Shown: piece after piece, positions 1-6,286 of the stretch
How positions within the stretch are numbered: the stretch's first letter is position 1
How the letters are laid out: the number at the start of each line of letters is the position of its first letter
Assembly (NCBI GenBank): GCA_938018045.1
Contig: CALIIP010000115.1
Coordinates: 1-6,819, forward strand
DNA: 6,819 bases
Source: an uncultured Flavobacteriaceae bacterium
Lineage (GTDB): Bacteria > Bacteroidota > Bacteroidia > Flavobacteriales > Flavobacteriaceae
Reading direction: 5' to 3'
Notes under the pieces: generated by a model
Databases searched by the model: none
Seen by the model: the letters and a program-made list of their open reading frames with translations, nothing else
What the model was told of the DNA's origin: nothing
Translations under genes and position numbers: made by a program

Positions 1-705
1 GAAATTATTTATGACAAGATGTATCAAACCTTTATTAATTATAAAGAAGAATACTTTTTTTATAGTAAAATAATGCATGAACACAGTAAGTCTAAATTAC
101 TAGAAATAGGTTCTGGAACAGGAAATCTTGCTAGACATTTCATAAAGAATAACTTCGACTATAATGGAATGGACTATAGTAAAGATATGATTCAATTAGC
201 GACAACTAAAAATCCAAATAGTCATTTTATTTTTGGAGACATGTCTGATTTTAAAGTTAAAGATCCTTATGAATGTATTTTAATTACAGGTCGTACTTCT
301 AGTTATTTATTAGATAATATATCTATCAATAATACACTAAAGAGTATACACAAAGCATTAGAGCAAAAAGGAATACTATGTTTTGACTTTATAGATGCAA
401 ATCGCTTTTTCAAAAAAATAAATAAAGATGAAAAAGTAGTTCATAAAGCAGAATTTGATGATAAATTTTATTCTAGAGACTCCTATTTTGAATACCTTCC
501 TAATGAAGAAAATTTCATGTTTCGTTGGAAAGCAACTTACTATGAAAAACAATCAGTAATTGCAAAAGACACTTCAACAGTTAGAGCATTTACAAAAAAT
601 GAATGGGAATTATTTTTGTTTCAAAACGGATTTGAAATACTTAAATTTATAGACAAACCATCATACGCATTTGATGCATATGCAGTTGTCGCTCAAAAAA
701 ATTAA
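1..705 (+). CDS. Class I SAM-dependent methyltransferase, 5'-truncated by window edge
   Basis: Probably transfers a methyl group from S-adenosylmethionine to an unidentified substrate; cytosolic, with no signal peptide or membrane segment in the visible part. Numbering from the ATG at 19, motif I is LLEIGSGTG at 27-35, the ribose-binding acidic residue is D52 in NGMDYS, a motif II-like GDM is at 73-75, and a strand typical of motif III (KGILCFDF) is at 117-124. The C-terminal half is a less conserved beta-rich part ending at a TAA. The frame stays open upstream of that ATG to base 1 and reads EIIYDK directly before MYQTF. An IYDKMY stretch is common near the N-terminus of such enzymes, so the real start probably lies left of the window. 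GC is about 26% by hand count, low even here. It converges on the ferredoxin gene with a 10-bp gap. The family is clear; the substrate is unknown. Confidence 0.85.
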   Translation, partial: EIIYDKMYQTFINYKEEYFFYSKIMHEHSKSKLLEIGSGTGNLARHFIKNNFDYNGMDYSKDMIQLATTKNPNSHFIFGDMSDFKVKDPYECILITGRTSSYLLDNISINNTLKSIHKALEQKGILCFDFIDANRFFKKINKDEKVVHKAEFDDKFYSRDSYFEYLPNEENFMFRWKATYYEKQSVIAKDTSTVRAFTKNEWELFLFQNGFEILKFIDKPSYAFDAYAVVAQKN

Positions 706-715
706 TAAAATAGGA

Positions 716-1069
716 TTAACCTTCAGGATGCATGAATGCTTGTTTTCCTAACAACTCTTCTTCTGTCTCTACAACATCTTCGTCTGGAATACAACAATCA
801 ACAGGACAAACAGCAGCACATTGAGGCTCATCATGAAACCCTTTACATTCTGTACATTTATCTGGTGCAATAAAATAAACTTCGTCATCAATTGGCTGTT
901 GTACTTCATCAGCATCCACCTCTTTTCCGTTTGGCAAGACAACTTTCCCTTTTAGTGATGTTCCTTCAGAATATTTCCAATCTTCTGAACCTTCATAAAT
1001 TGCCGTATTAGGACATTCAGGCTCACAAGCACCACAATTTATACATTCATCAGTTATTATTATTGCCAT
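716..1069 (-). CDS. Two-cluster [4Fe-4S] ferredoxin
   Basis: Small soluble electron carrier of 117 residues, expected to bind two [4Fe-4S] clusters. The N-terminal motif is C9-x2-C12-x2-C15-x3-C19-Pro. The second is C72-x2-C75-x8-C84-x3-C88-Pro; this long x8 spacing is typical of the Allochromatium/YfhL type of 2[4Fe-4S] ferredoxin. About 50 residues separate C19 from C72, much longer than in clostridial ferredoxins, so there is an insertion (roughly 26-65) between the half-domains. Two further adjacent cysteines, C92 and C93, follow the second motif. The protein is acidic, with an Asp/Glu-rich C-terminal tail. The start ATG (complement of 1067-1069) lies two codons before the first conserved strand. 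It is divergent from the acyl-CoA reductase and shares its control region. The redox partner cannot be told from sequence. Confidence 0.93.
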   Translation of the reverse strand: MAIIITDECINCGACEPECPNTAIYEGSEDWKYSEGTSLKGKVVLPNGKEVDADEVQQPIDDEVYFIAPDKCTECKGFHDEPQCAAVCPVDCCIPDEDVVETEEELLGKQAFMHPEG

Positions 1070-1092
1070 TGTTTTTTATTGCATTAAATTTG
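1063..1092 (+). promoter_or_regulatory. Bacteroidota-type promoter for the acyl-CoA reductase gene
   Basis: A TTG at 1063-1065 is followed after exactly 19 bases by TAAATTTG at 1085-1092, a full match to the -7 consensus TAnnTTTG used by the Bacteroidota primary sigma factor. Transcription would begin near 1098, giving a leader of about 25 bases before the ATG at 1123. The -33 TTG lies inside the first codons of the ferredoxin gene on the other strand. Predicted from motif and spacing only. Confidence 0.6.
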
Positions 1093-1096
1093 CCTG

Positions 1097-1129
1097 CAAA
1101 AATACGCCAAAAGTTTTAGAAAATGAAAT
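1097..1129 (-). promoter_or_regulatory. Bacteroidota-type promoter for the ferredoxin gene
   Basis: On the minus strand the complement of 1097-1104 reads TATTTTTG, a full match to TAnnTTTG. The best -33 candidate is TTTC (complement of 1126-1129), one mismatch from TTTG, 21 bases upstream. Transcription would start near 1090, about 20 bases before the ferredoxin ATG. The -7 is convincing; the -33 is weak. It lies 4 bp from the opposing -7 element of the plus-strand promoter. Confidence 0.45.
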
Positions 1130-2181
1130 TAGAAAATAGAATATCCGCATTTGTAAAATTAGGCGACTTTTTAAGTCAATTTTCTACGGAAGGTATTGTA
1201 AATAAAGAGCATATACTTTACAATGATTTATTTTTTGATATATTTAAAACACAAATCAAACGCGCAAAAGAATACAATGGTTGGTTTACTGATGATAATG
1301 TGCTGTTTTCTCTCGAAAATTGGGCAAAATCACTCTCTATAGAAAATCTTTCAAAATGGACTTCAACATATACTTTTCAAGAAAAAGCAGACAAGAAAAT
1401 TGCCATTATTATGGCTGGAAACATACCTTTAGTTGGCTTTCATGATTTTTTAGCAGTTCTTATTTCAGGGAAAAATGTACTTGTAAAACTATCTTCAAAC
1501 GATAAACATTTTCTTCCATTGATTGCAAAATATCTGGAACATATTGAGCCTGAATTTAAAGGGAAAATTTCTTTTACTGATAAAGAATTGGTCGATTTTG
1601 ATGCAATTATTGCAACTGGAAGTGACAATACAGCACGTTATTTTGAATATTATTTTGGGAAATATCCAAGTATTATCAGAAAAAACAGAAATTCAGTAGC
1701 AATTTTAACAGGAAATGAAACTGAAGAAGAATTAGACGCCTTTGGGGAAGACATTTTTAGATATTTTGGTTTAGGATGTAGAAATGTTTCAAAAATATTT
1801 GTTCCAACTGATTATGATTTTGACAATTTATTCAAAGCCATCTTTAAATATGGTGATATCATAAATTATAATAAGTATCAAAACAACTATGATTATAACA
1901 AAGCCGTATATTTAATGAGCCTTTTCAAACTTCAAGAAAACGGGTTTTTGATGCTCAAAGAAGATCCAAGTTACTCCTCGCCTATTGCTACGTTGTTTTA
2001 TGAATACTATACTTCAGAAGAAAAATTACTTCAAAAATTAAAAGAAGACAAAGACAATATTCAGTGTGTTGTTGGTAATCTCAACATCAAAAATAGTGTG
2101 GAATTTGGAAAAACTCAGACTCCTAATTTATGGGACTATGCTGATGACGTTGACACTATCAATTTTATAAACAATCTGTAA
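1123..2181 (+). CDS. LuxC-type acyl-CoA reductase
   Basis: A 352-residue member of the LuxC family, related to the aldehyde dehydrogenase fold. The family reduces activated fatty acyl groups (acyl-CoA or acyl-enzyme) to aldehydes with NADPH. Visible landmarks are the AGNIPLVGFHDFL segment (98-110) and the following GKNVLVKLSS (116-125), likely cofactor-binding; ATGSDNT (164-170); IIRKNRNS (184-191); the probable nucleophile C219 in FGLGCRNVSK; and a C-terminal Q-x-P-x-L-W-D-Y-A-D-x-V-D-T block (332-345). LuxC of luminous bacteria is longer, about 480 residues, but shorter forms like this are usual in Bacteroidota. The start is firm: an in-frame TAG at 1117-1119 leaves the ATG at 1123 as first start. 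There is no luxD or luxE partner in view. The physiological substrate is unknown; lipid or aldehyde metabolism is an inference from family. Confidence 0.88.
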   Translation: MKLENRISAFVKLGDFLSQFSTEGIVNKEHILYNDLFFDIFKTQIKRAKEYNGWFTDDNVLFSLENWAKSLSIENLSKWTSTYTFQEKADKKIAIIMAGNIPLVGFHDFLAVLISGKNVLVKLSSNDKHFLPLIAKYLEHIEPEFKGKISFTDKELVDFDAIIATGSDNTARYFEYYFGKYPSIIRKNRNSVAILTGNETEEELDAFGEDIFRYFGLGCRNVSKIFVPTDYDFDNLFKAIFKYGDIINYNKYQNNYDYNKAVYLMSLFKLQENGFLMLKEDPSYSSPIATLFYEYYTSEEKLLQKLKEDKDNIQCVVGNLNIKNSVEFGKTQTPNLWDYADDVDTINFINNL

Positions 2182-2200
2182 AAATTGTTGGTAAAAATTG
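2178..2200. repeat. 10-bp direct repeat at the end of the acyl-CoA reductase gene
   Basis: GTAAAAATTG occurs twice, at 2178-2187 and 2191-2200, separated by TTG, a 13-bp period. The first copy contains the stop codon of the acyl-CoA reductase (2179-2181); the second lies in the spacer before serC. It is a perfect repeat, but AT-rich and short, so slippage is as likely as a binding site. Confidence 0.6.
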
Positions 2201-2217
2201 CGAATATTTTAACTCTT

Positions 2218-2253
2218 TTGTAGTAAATAATTGTCTTTTTTTATTGAAATTTG
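2218..2253 (+). promoter_or_regulatory. Possible promoter of the serC operon
   Basis: GAAATTTG at 2246-2253 matches 5 of the 6 fixed bases of the TAnnTTTG -7 element and would give a start near 2260 and a leader of about 24 bases before the serC ATG. The nearest usable TTG upstream is at 2218-2220, 25 bases away and slightly outside the usual spacing. A promoter is expected in this 102-bp spacer, but this assignment is weak. No hairpin followed by a T-run is visible after the preceding gene. Confidence 0.3.
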
Positions 2254-2283
2254 CATTTAATTCTTATCATTAGATATATCCAC

Positions 2284-3339
2284 ATGAAAAAACATAATTT
2301 TAGTGCAGGTCCCTGTATTTTACCTCAAGAAGTTTTAAAAAAAGCATCTGATTCGATATTAAATTTTAATGGTGAAGACCTTTCATTGATTGAGATTTCT
2401 CACAGAAGTAAATCTTTTGTTGAAGTTATGGATAAGGCAATCAATCTTGTAAAAGAATTACTTCATTTACCTAAAGGATACGCTGTTTTATTCTTACAAG
2501 GAGGCGCAAGTATGCAATTCTTAATGACAGCATACAATCTAATGAAGGTTGATGGTAAGGCAGCATATTTAGACACAGGAACTTGGAGTTCAAAAGCGTT
2601 AAAAGAAGCAAAATTGTTTGGTGAAGTTGATGTTTTAGCATCATCAAAAGATAAAGGATACAATTATATTCCAAAAAACTATACCGTTCCTTCAGATGCA
2701 AATTATATGCATGTAACAAGTAACAATACTATTTTCGGAACACAATTAAAAGCGTTTCCAAAAACAGATGGATTGCTAGTTTGTGATATGAGTTCAGATA
2801 TTTTTTCGCGTAAAATAGATTTTACACAGTTTGATTTAATTTATGCAGGAGCACAAAAAAATATGGGCCCTGCAGGAGCAACATTGGTAATTGTAAAAGA
2901 TGAAATTTTAGGTAAAACTGGAAGACAAATACCTTCAATGCTAGATTATCAAGTTCATATTGGTAAAGATAGTATGTTCAATACACCTCCAGTTTTTGCA
3001 GTCTACACTTCTATGTTAACATTACAATGGTTAAATGATTTAGGTGGAATATCAGCAATTGAGAAAAGAAATGAAGAAAAAGCAGCATTATTATATGCTG
3101 AAATAGATAGCAATCCTGCATTTGTAGGTTTTGCGGCAAAAGAAGATAGATCATTAATGAATATCACTTTTAATTTGACAGAACAAAGCAATCAAGAGAA
3201 GTTCGACAAACTTTGCAATGAAGCAGGAATCAACGGATTGAAAGGACATCGTTCTGTTGGTGGTTATAGAGCAAGTATGTACAATGCATTACCACTTGAG
3301 AGTGTTCAAGTATTGGTAAATGAGATGAAAAAAATATAA
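2284..3339 (+). CDS. serC: Phosphoserine aminotransferase SerC
   Basis: PLP-dependent transfer of an amino group between glutamate and 3-phosphohydroxypyruvate, the second step of the phosphorylated serine pathway; homologues also act on the 4-phosphohydroxythreonine pair in PLP synthesis. The 351-residue length fits the family. Landmarks are the N-terminal HNFSAGP (4-10), ISHRS (38-42), the LQGGASMQF strand (71-79), T100-W101, the Schiff-base lysine K192 in AGAQKNMGPAG, NTPP (233-236), and the C-terminal GHRSVGGYRASMYNA (321-335), whose histidine and arginines bind the substrate phosphate. The ATG at 2284 is chosen because MKKHNFSAGP is the normal family N-terminus. An in-frame TTG at 2251 would add 11 unrelated residues and overlaps the likely -7 element. 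It is the first gene of a tight run; the dehydrogenase follows after 4 bases. Confidence 0.97.
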   Translation: MKKHNFSAGPCILPQEVLKKASDSILNFNGEDLSLIEISHRSKSFVEVMDKAINLVKELLHLPKGYAVLFLQGGASMQFLMTAYNLMKVDGKAAYLDTGTWSSKALKEAKLFGEVDVLASSKDKGYNYIPKNYTVPSDANYMHVTSNNTIFGTQLKAFPKTDGLLVCDMSSDIFSRKIDFTQFDLIYAGAQKNMGPAGATLVIVKDEILGKTGRQIPSMLDYQVHIGKDSMFNTPPVFAVYTSMLTLQWLNDLGGISAIEKRNEEKAALLYAEIDSNPAFVGFAAKEDRSLMNITFNLTEQSNQEKFDKLCNEAGINGLKGHRSVGGYRASMYNALPLESVQVLVNEMKKI

Positions 3340-3343
3340 AAAC

Positions 3344-4294
3344 ATGAAAGTATTAGCAAACGACGGTATAGCACAAAGTGGTGTTACAGCATTAGAAAAA
3401 GCAGGTTATGAAGTAATTCTTACAACTGTAGCACAAAATCAATTATTAGATTATATCAATAAAAACGAAATCACAGTTCTACTTGTTAGAAGTGCAACAA
3501 CAGTAAGAAAAGATATAATAGATGGTTGTAAATCGCTCAAAATTATTGGCCGTGGAGGTGTTGGAATGGATAATATTGATGTTGAATATGCTCGTGAAAA
3601 AGGATTGAAAGTGATCAATACACCTGCAGCTTCATCACATTCGGTTGCAGAATTGGTTTTTGCTCACATGTATGGAATGGCTCGTTTTCTTCCACAAAAC
3701 AATAGAAACATGCCTTTAGAAGGAGATACTAACTTTAAAGGATTGAAAAAAGCATCTGCTAAAGGTACAGAGCTAAAAGGAAAAACATTGGGTGTTATTG
3801 GTATTGGAAGAATTGGTCAAGCAACTGCTAAGGTCGCTCTTGGAAACGGAATGAAAGTTGTTGCTTTTGATCCATTTATGGAAAATGTAAACTTAGAATT
3901 ATCGTTTTTTGATGGTCAAACAGTAAACTTTGACATCAAAACAATTTCTAAAGAAGAAGTTTTAAAACAATCAGATTTTATTACACTTCACGTTCCTGCA
4001 CAAAAAGAATATGTGATAGGTAAACAAGAGTTTGATATGATGAAAGAAGGTGCAATACTTGTAAATGCTGCTCGTGGTGGTGTCGTTGACGAAATTGCAT
4101 TGGTAAATGCAATAGAAAGCGGAAAAATTGCAAGTGCAGCTTTGGATGTTTTTGAAAAAGAACCAACTCCAGAAATGCAATTATTGATGAATCCTGCATT
4201 GTCGCTAACTCCGCATATTGGTGCAGCAACTGGAGAAGCACAAGATAGAATTGGAACAGAATTAGCATCACAAATTATCTCAATTTTAGGGTAA
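3344..4294 (+). CDS. serA: Short-form D-3-phosphoglycerate dehydrogenase (D-2-hydroxyacid dehydrogenase family)
   Basis: Likely oxidises 3-phosphoglycerate to 3-phosphohydroxypyruvate with NAD+, the first step of serine synthesis. The 316 residues comprise the split substrate-binding domain (about 1-100 and 290-316) around a Rossmann domain. Visible are GRGGVGMDNID (69-79), the nucleotide-binding G153-I-G155-R-I-G158, and acidic D176 at the end of the next strand, which favours NAD over NADP. The family catalytic residues are R244 (NAARGG), E273 (EKEP) and H291 (PHIGAAT). There is no ACT or intervening regulatory domain, unlike E. coli SerA (about 410 residues), so allosteric inhibition by serine through ACT is not expected. 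The family also contains other 2-hydroxyacid dehydrogenases; placement 4 bases after serC makes phosphoglycerate the best substrate. The ATG start gives a standard N-terminus (MKVLANDGI). Confidence 0.9.
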   Translation: MKVLANDGIAQSGVTALEKAGYEVILTTVAQNQLLDYINKNEITVLLVRSATTVRKDIIDGCKSLKIIGRGGVGMDNIDVEYAREKGLKVINTPAASSHSVAELVFAHMYGMARFLPQNNRNMPLEGDTNFKGLKKASAKGTELKGKTLGVIGIGRIGQATAKVALGNGMKVVAFDPFMENVNLELSFFDGQTVNFDIKTISKEEVLKQSDFITLHVPAQKEYVIGKQEFDMMKEGAILVNAARGGVVDEIALVNAIESGKIASAALDVFEKEPTPEMQLLMNPALSLTPHIGAATGEAQDRIGTELASQIISILG

Positions 4295-4298
4295 TTTA

Positions 4299-5534
4299 AT
4301 GGCTTTTGTAAAACCATTTAAAGCAGTAAGAGCACAAAGAGATAAAATTGCTTTGGTTTCTTCGCGCTCTTATGAATCATATACAGATGCTGAGTTAGGT
4401 GCTCAGTTAGAATTCAATCCTTTATCGTTTTTGCACATTATAAGTCCTAGTTATAAGTCGCAACACGATACTTCGGCAGAAGATCGTTTTTCTATGATTC
4501 GTAGCCGTTATATGGAGTTTAAAGAGCATAATCTTTTAACTAAAGACGACAAGCCTACATTCTATATTTATAAAAAAGTAACAGAAGAAAATACTTTCTG
4601 CGGAATTATTGCCGCAACTTCATCTGACGATTATAAAAATGATGTCATAAAAAAGCATGAAGAAACAATTCGCAGTAGAGAAATTTTATTTCAAAAATAT
4701 CTGAAATCTGTAGGTTTTAACGCTGAGCCTGTACTACTCACCTATCCTGATAATGATATTATTGATGAAATTCTTATTAAGTATCAAAAACAACGTGCAG
4801 AATATGAATTTACATCGCGAGATTTAAAATCTCATTATGTATGGTTAGTGACAGATGAAAATGATATTTCAACTATTTCTGATGAATTTAAAAAGATAAA
4901 TGCTGTTTATATTGCTGATGGCCATCATCGATCTGCCTCTTCATATTTACTTACCCAAGAATTAAAATCAAGAAATCTAAAACACAATGGTTCAGAAGAT
5001 TATAATTTTTTTATGAGTTATTTAATTCCTGAATCAAACTTGAAAATTTCTTCTTTCAACAGGTTTGTAAAAGATTTAAACGGATTATCAAAAAAGCAAT
5101 ATTTAGACAAACTTGACGAACTATTTAGAGTAAAAAACCTTGGTCAGCAGCTATATAAACCATCAAAAAAACATCATTTTTCTATGTATTTAGATGGCGA
5201 ATTTTACTCACTTTATCTTCGGAAAACCATTTATAAAATCGAAAATCCATTAAGTGATTTAGATGCACAATTATTGTATGATACTGTTTTGAATCCAATT
5301 TTAGGTATTGATGACCTTCGAAATAATAATAAAATAAAGTATATACCAGCAAAAAATGCTGAAATAGATTTAAAAACTGAAGTTGACTCTGGGAAATTCA
5401 AAGTCTCTTTTGGCTTATTTCCTGCAACTATATCACAATTGAAAGCAATTGCTGATGCAAACCTTAAAATGCCACCAAAAAGTACGTATATTGAACCAAA
5501 ATTACGAAGCGGTTTAACTTTGTATGAATTTTAA
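4299..5534 (+). CDS. DUF1015 family protein
   Basis: A 411-residue soluble protein of the DUF1015 family; I know of no settled biochemical function. Landmarks are the N-terminal PFKAVRAQRDK (6-16, the usual P-x-K-a-x-R opening), a conserved KHEET-x-R segment (119-125), IADGHHRSAS (205-214), LDAQLLYDTVLNPILGI (321-337) and the C-terminal MPPKSTYIEPKLRSGL (391-406). Length and both termini look complete. The ATG lies 4 bases after the serA-type stop codon, so it is almost certainly cotranscribed with serC and serA, and yggS follows 11 bases later. The DGHHR motif (207-211) resembles the phosphate or nucleotide-binding signature of ParB/sulfiredoxin-fold serine kinases, but that likeness is by eye. 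A role in serine or phosphoserine metabolism is inferred from position only. Confidence 0.92.
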   Translation: MAFVKPFKAVRAQRDKIALVSSRSYESYTDAELGAQLEFNPLSFLHIISPSYKSQHDTSAEDRFSMIRSRYMEFKEHNLLTKDDKPTFYIYKKVTEENTFCGIIAATSSDDYKNDVIKKHEETIRSREILFQKYLKSVGFNAEPVLLTYPDNDIIDEILIKYQKQRAEYEFTSRDLKSHYVWLVTDENDISTISDEFKKINAVYIADGHHRSASSYLLTQELKSRNLKHNGSEDYNFFMSYLIPESNLKISSFNRFVKDLNGLSKKQYLDKLDELFRVKNLGQQLYKPSKKHHFSMYLDGEFYSLYLRKTIYKIENPLSDLDAQLLYDTVLNPILGIDDLRNNNKIKYIPAKNAEIDLKTEVDSGKFKVSFGLFPATISQLKAIADANLKMPPKSTYIEPKLRSGLTLYEF

Positions 5535-5545
5535 TCAATTTTTAT

Positions 5546-6196
5546 ATGTCTATTGCTGATAATCTGCAAAAAATAACAACTCAACTTCCCGATTCTGTAT
5601 CACTTGTAGCAGTTTCTAAAACAAAACCAACAACTTCTATTTTAGAGGCTTATAATAATGGTCAGCGAATATTTGGAGAAAACAGAATTCAAGAAATGGT
5701 AGACAAGTATGATGAACTGCCAAAAGATATTAAATGGCATATGATTGGTCATTTACAACGAAATAAAGTCAAATATATGGCTCATTTTGTAGATTTAATT
5801 CATGGAGTTGACAGTTTTAAAACACTGAGAGAGATAAATAAACAAGCCAAAAAGCATGACAGAATAATCAATTGTTTATTGCAAGTTAAAATTGCAGAAG
5901 AAGAAACAAAATTTGGTTTAGAGCCATCAGAAATTAAAGATATTTTAATTGATGATAATTTTAAAGAGTTAGAAAATATTACAATTGTTGGGTTGATGGG
6001 TATGGCTAGTTTTACTAGTGATGATAAACAAGTAAGATCAGAATTTAAAACATTGAAAACAATTTTTGAAGAATTGAGAACTCAACATTACACACTTGAA
6101 ACTTTATCAATGGGAATGAGTGGCGATTATAATATTGCGATTGAAGAAGGAAGTACAATGATACGCGTAGGAAGTGCTATTTTTGGAAGTAGATAG
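5546..6196 (+). CDS. yggS: YggS-family PLP-binding homeostasis protein (PLPHP)
   Basis: Single-domain, alanine-racemase-fold (TIM barrel) protein that binds pyridoxal 5'-phosphate; known homologues (E. coli YggS, human PLPBP) buffer PLP and influence amino-acid pools without a demonstrated catalytic reaction. The 216 residues match the compact bacterial form. The PLP lysine is K25 in VAVSKTKP. GENRIQE (44-50), WHMIGHLQRNK (64-74), the TKFGL segment (121-125) and the C-terminal LSMGMSGDYNIAI (187-199) and RVGSAIFG (207-214), which contact the PLP phosphate in this family, are all intact. It follows the DUF1015 gene by 11 bases and is probably in the serC operon, next to the PLP enzyme SerC. 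The ATG start is the normal N-terminus (helix, then SVSLVAVSK). Confidence 0.96.
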   Translation: MSIADNLQKITTQLPDSVSLVAVSKTKPTTSILEAYNNGQRIFGENRIQEMVDKYDELPKDIKWHMIGHLQRNKVKYMAHFVDLIHGVDSFKTLREINKQAKKHDRIINCLLQVKIAEEETKFGLEPSEIKDILIDDNFKELENITIVGLMGMASFTSDDKQVRSEFKTLKTIFEELRTQHYTLETLSMGMSGDYNIAIEEGSTMIRVGSAIFGSR

Positions 6197-6286
6197 AAAA
6201 AGCAGTAAGCAGTAAGAAAATAGAAATAAACGATTGAACAAATACACTTTTATACATTTTAACTTTATAAACTTTTAAACTACTAA
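6197..6286. other. AT-rich spacer with short repeats before the exonuclease
   Basis: This 90-base gap is the second longest in the window. It opens with 2.3 copies of a 7-bp unit (AGCAGTA at 6201-6207 and 6208-6214, then AG). Its right half holds three related 9-mers: ACTTTTATA (6246-6254), ACTTTATAA (6262-6270) and ACTTTTAAA (6271-6279). I find no TAnnTTTG -7 element and no convincing terminator hairpin. It may separate the serC run from the exonuclease or be read through. Confidence 0.5.
6201..6216. repeat. 7-bp tandem repeat (AGCAGTA)
   Basis: AGCAGTA is repeated exactly head to tail at 6201-6207 and 6208-6214, followed by AG. It starts 5 bases after the yggS stop codon. Short GCAGT-type runs of this kind are familiar in flavobacterial intergenic DNA, but their origin and role cannot be judged from this copy. 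Confidence 0.7.

Noticed and set aside
19..705. Methyltransferase starting at the ATG at 19
   Set aside because: The frame is open to base 1 and encodes EIIYDK, which joins naturally to MYQTF; the gene is treated as cut by the window edge.
700..720. Bidirectional terminator between the convergent methyltransferase and ferredoxin genes
   Set aside because: The gap is 10 bp and no inverted repeat is visible at the junction.
1440..1628. Minus-strand open frame inside the acyl-CoA reductase
   Set aside because: Short, antisense to a conserved LuxC region, with no motif of its own. The same applies to the minus-strand frames at 2463-2719, 3003-3191 and 3971-4271.
2251..2283. TTG start adding 11 residues to SerC
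   Set aside because: The added residues are not SerC-like, the ATG at 2284 gives the standard N-terminus, and the TTG falls within the likely -7 element.
2182..2283. Riboswitch or small RNA upstream of serC
   Set aside because: The spacer is only 102 bp, AT-rich and without a stable stem or known aptamer motif that I can see.
3988..4317. Minus-strand open frame of 109 codons across the 3' end of the serA-type gene
   Set aside because: It lies fully opposite well-conserved coding sequence with catalytic motifs, and its translation has no recognisable domain.
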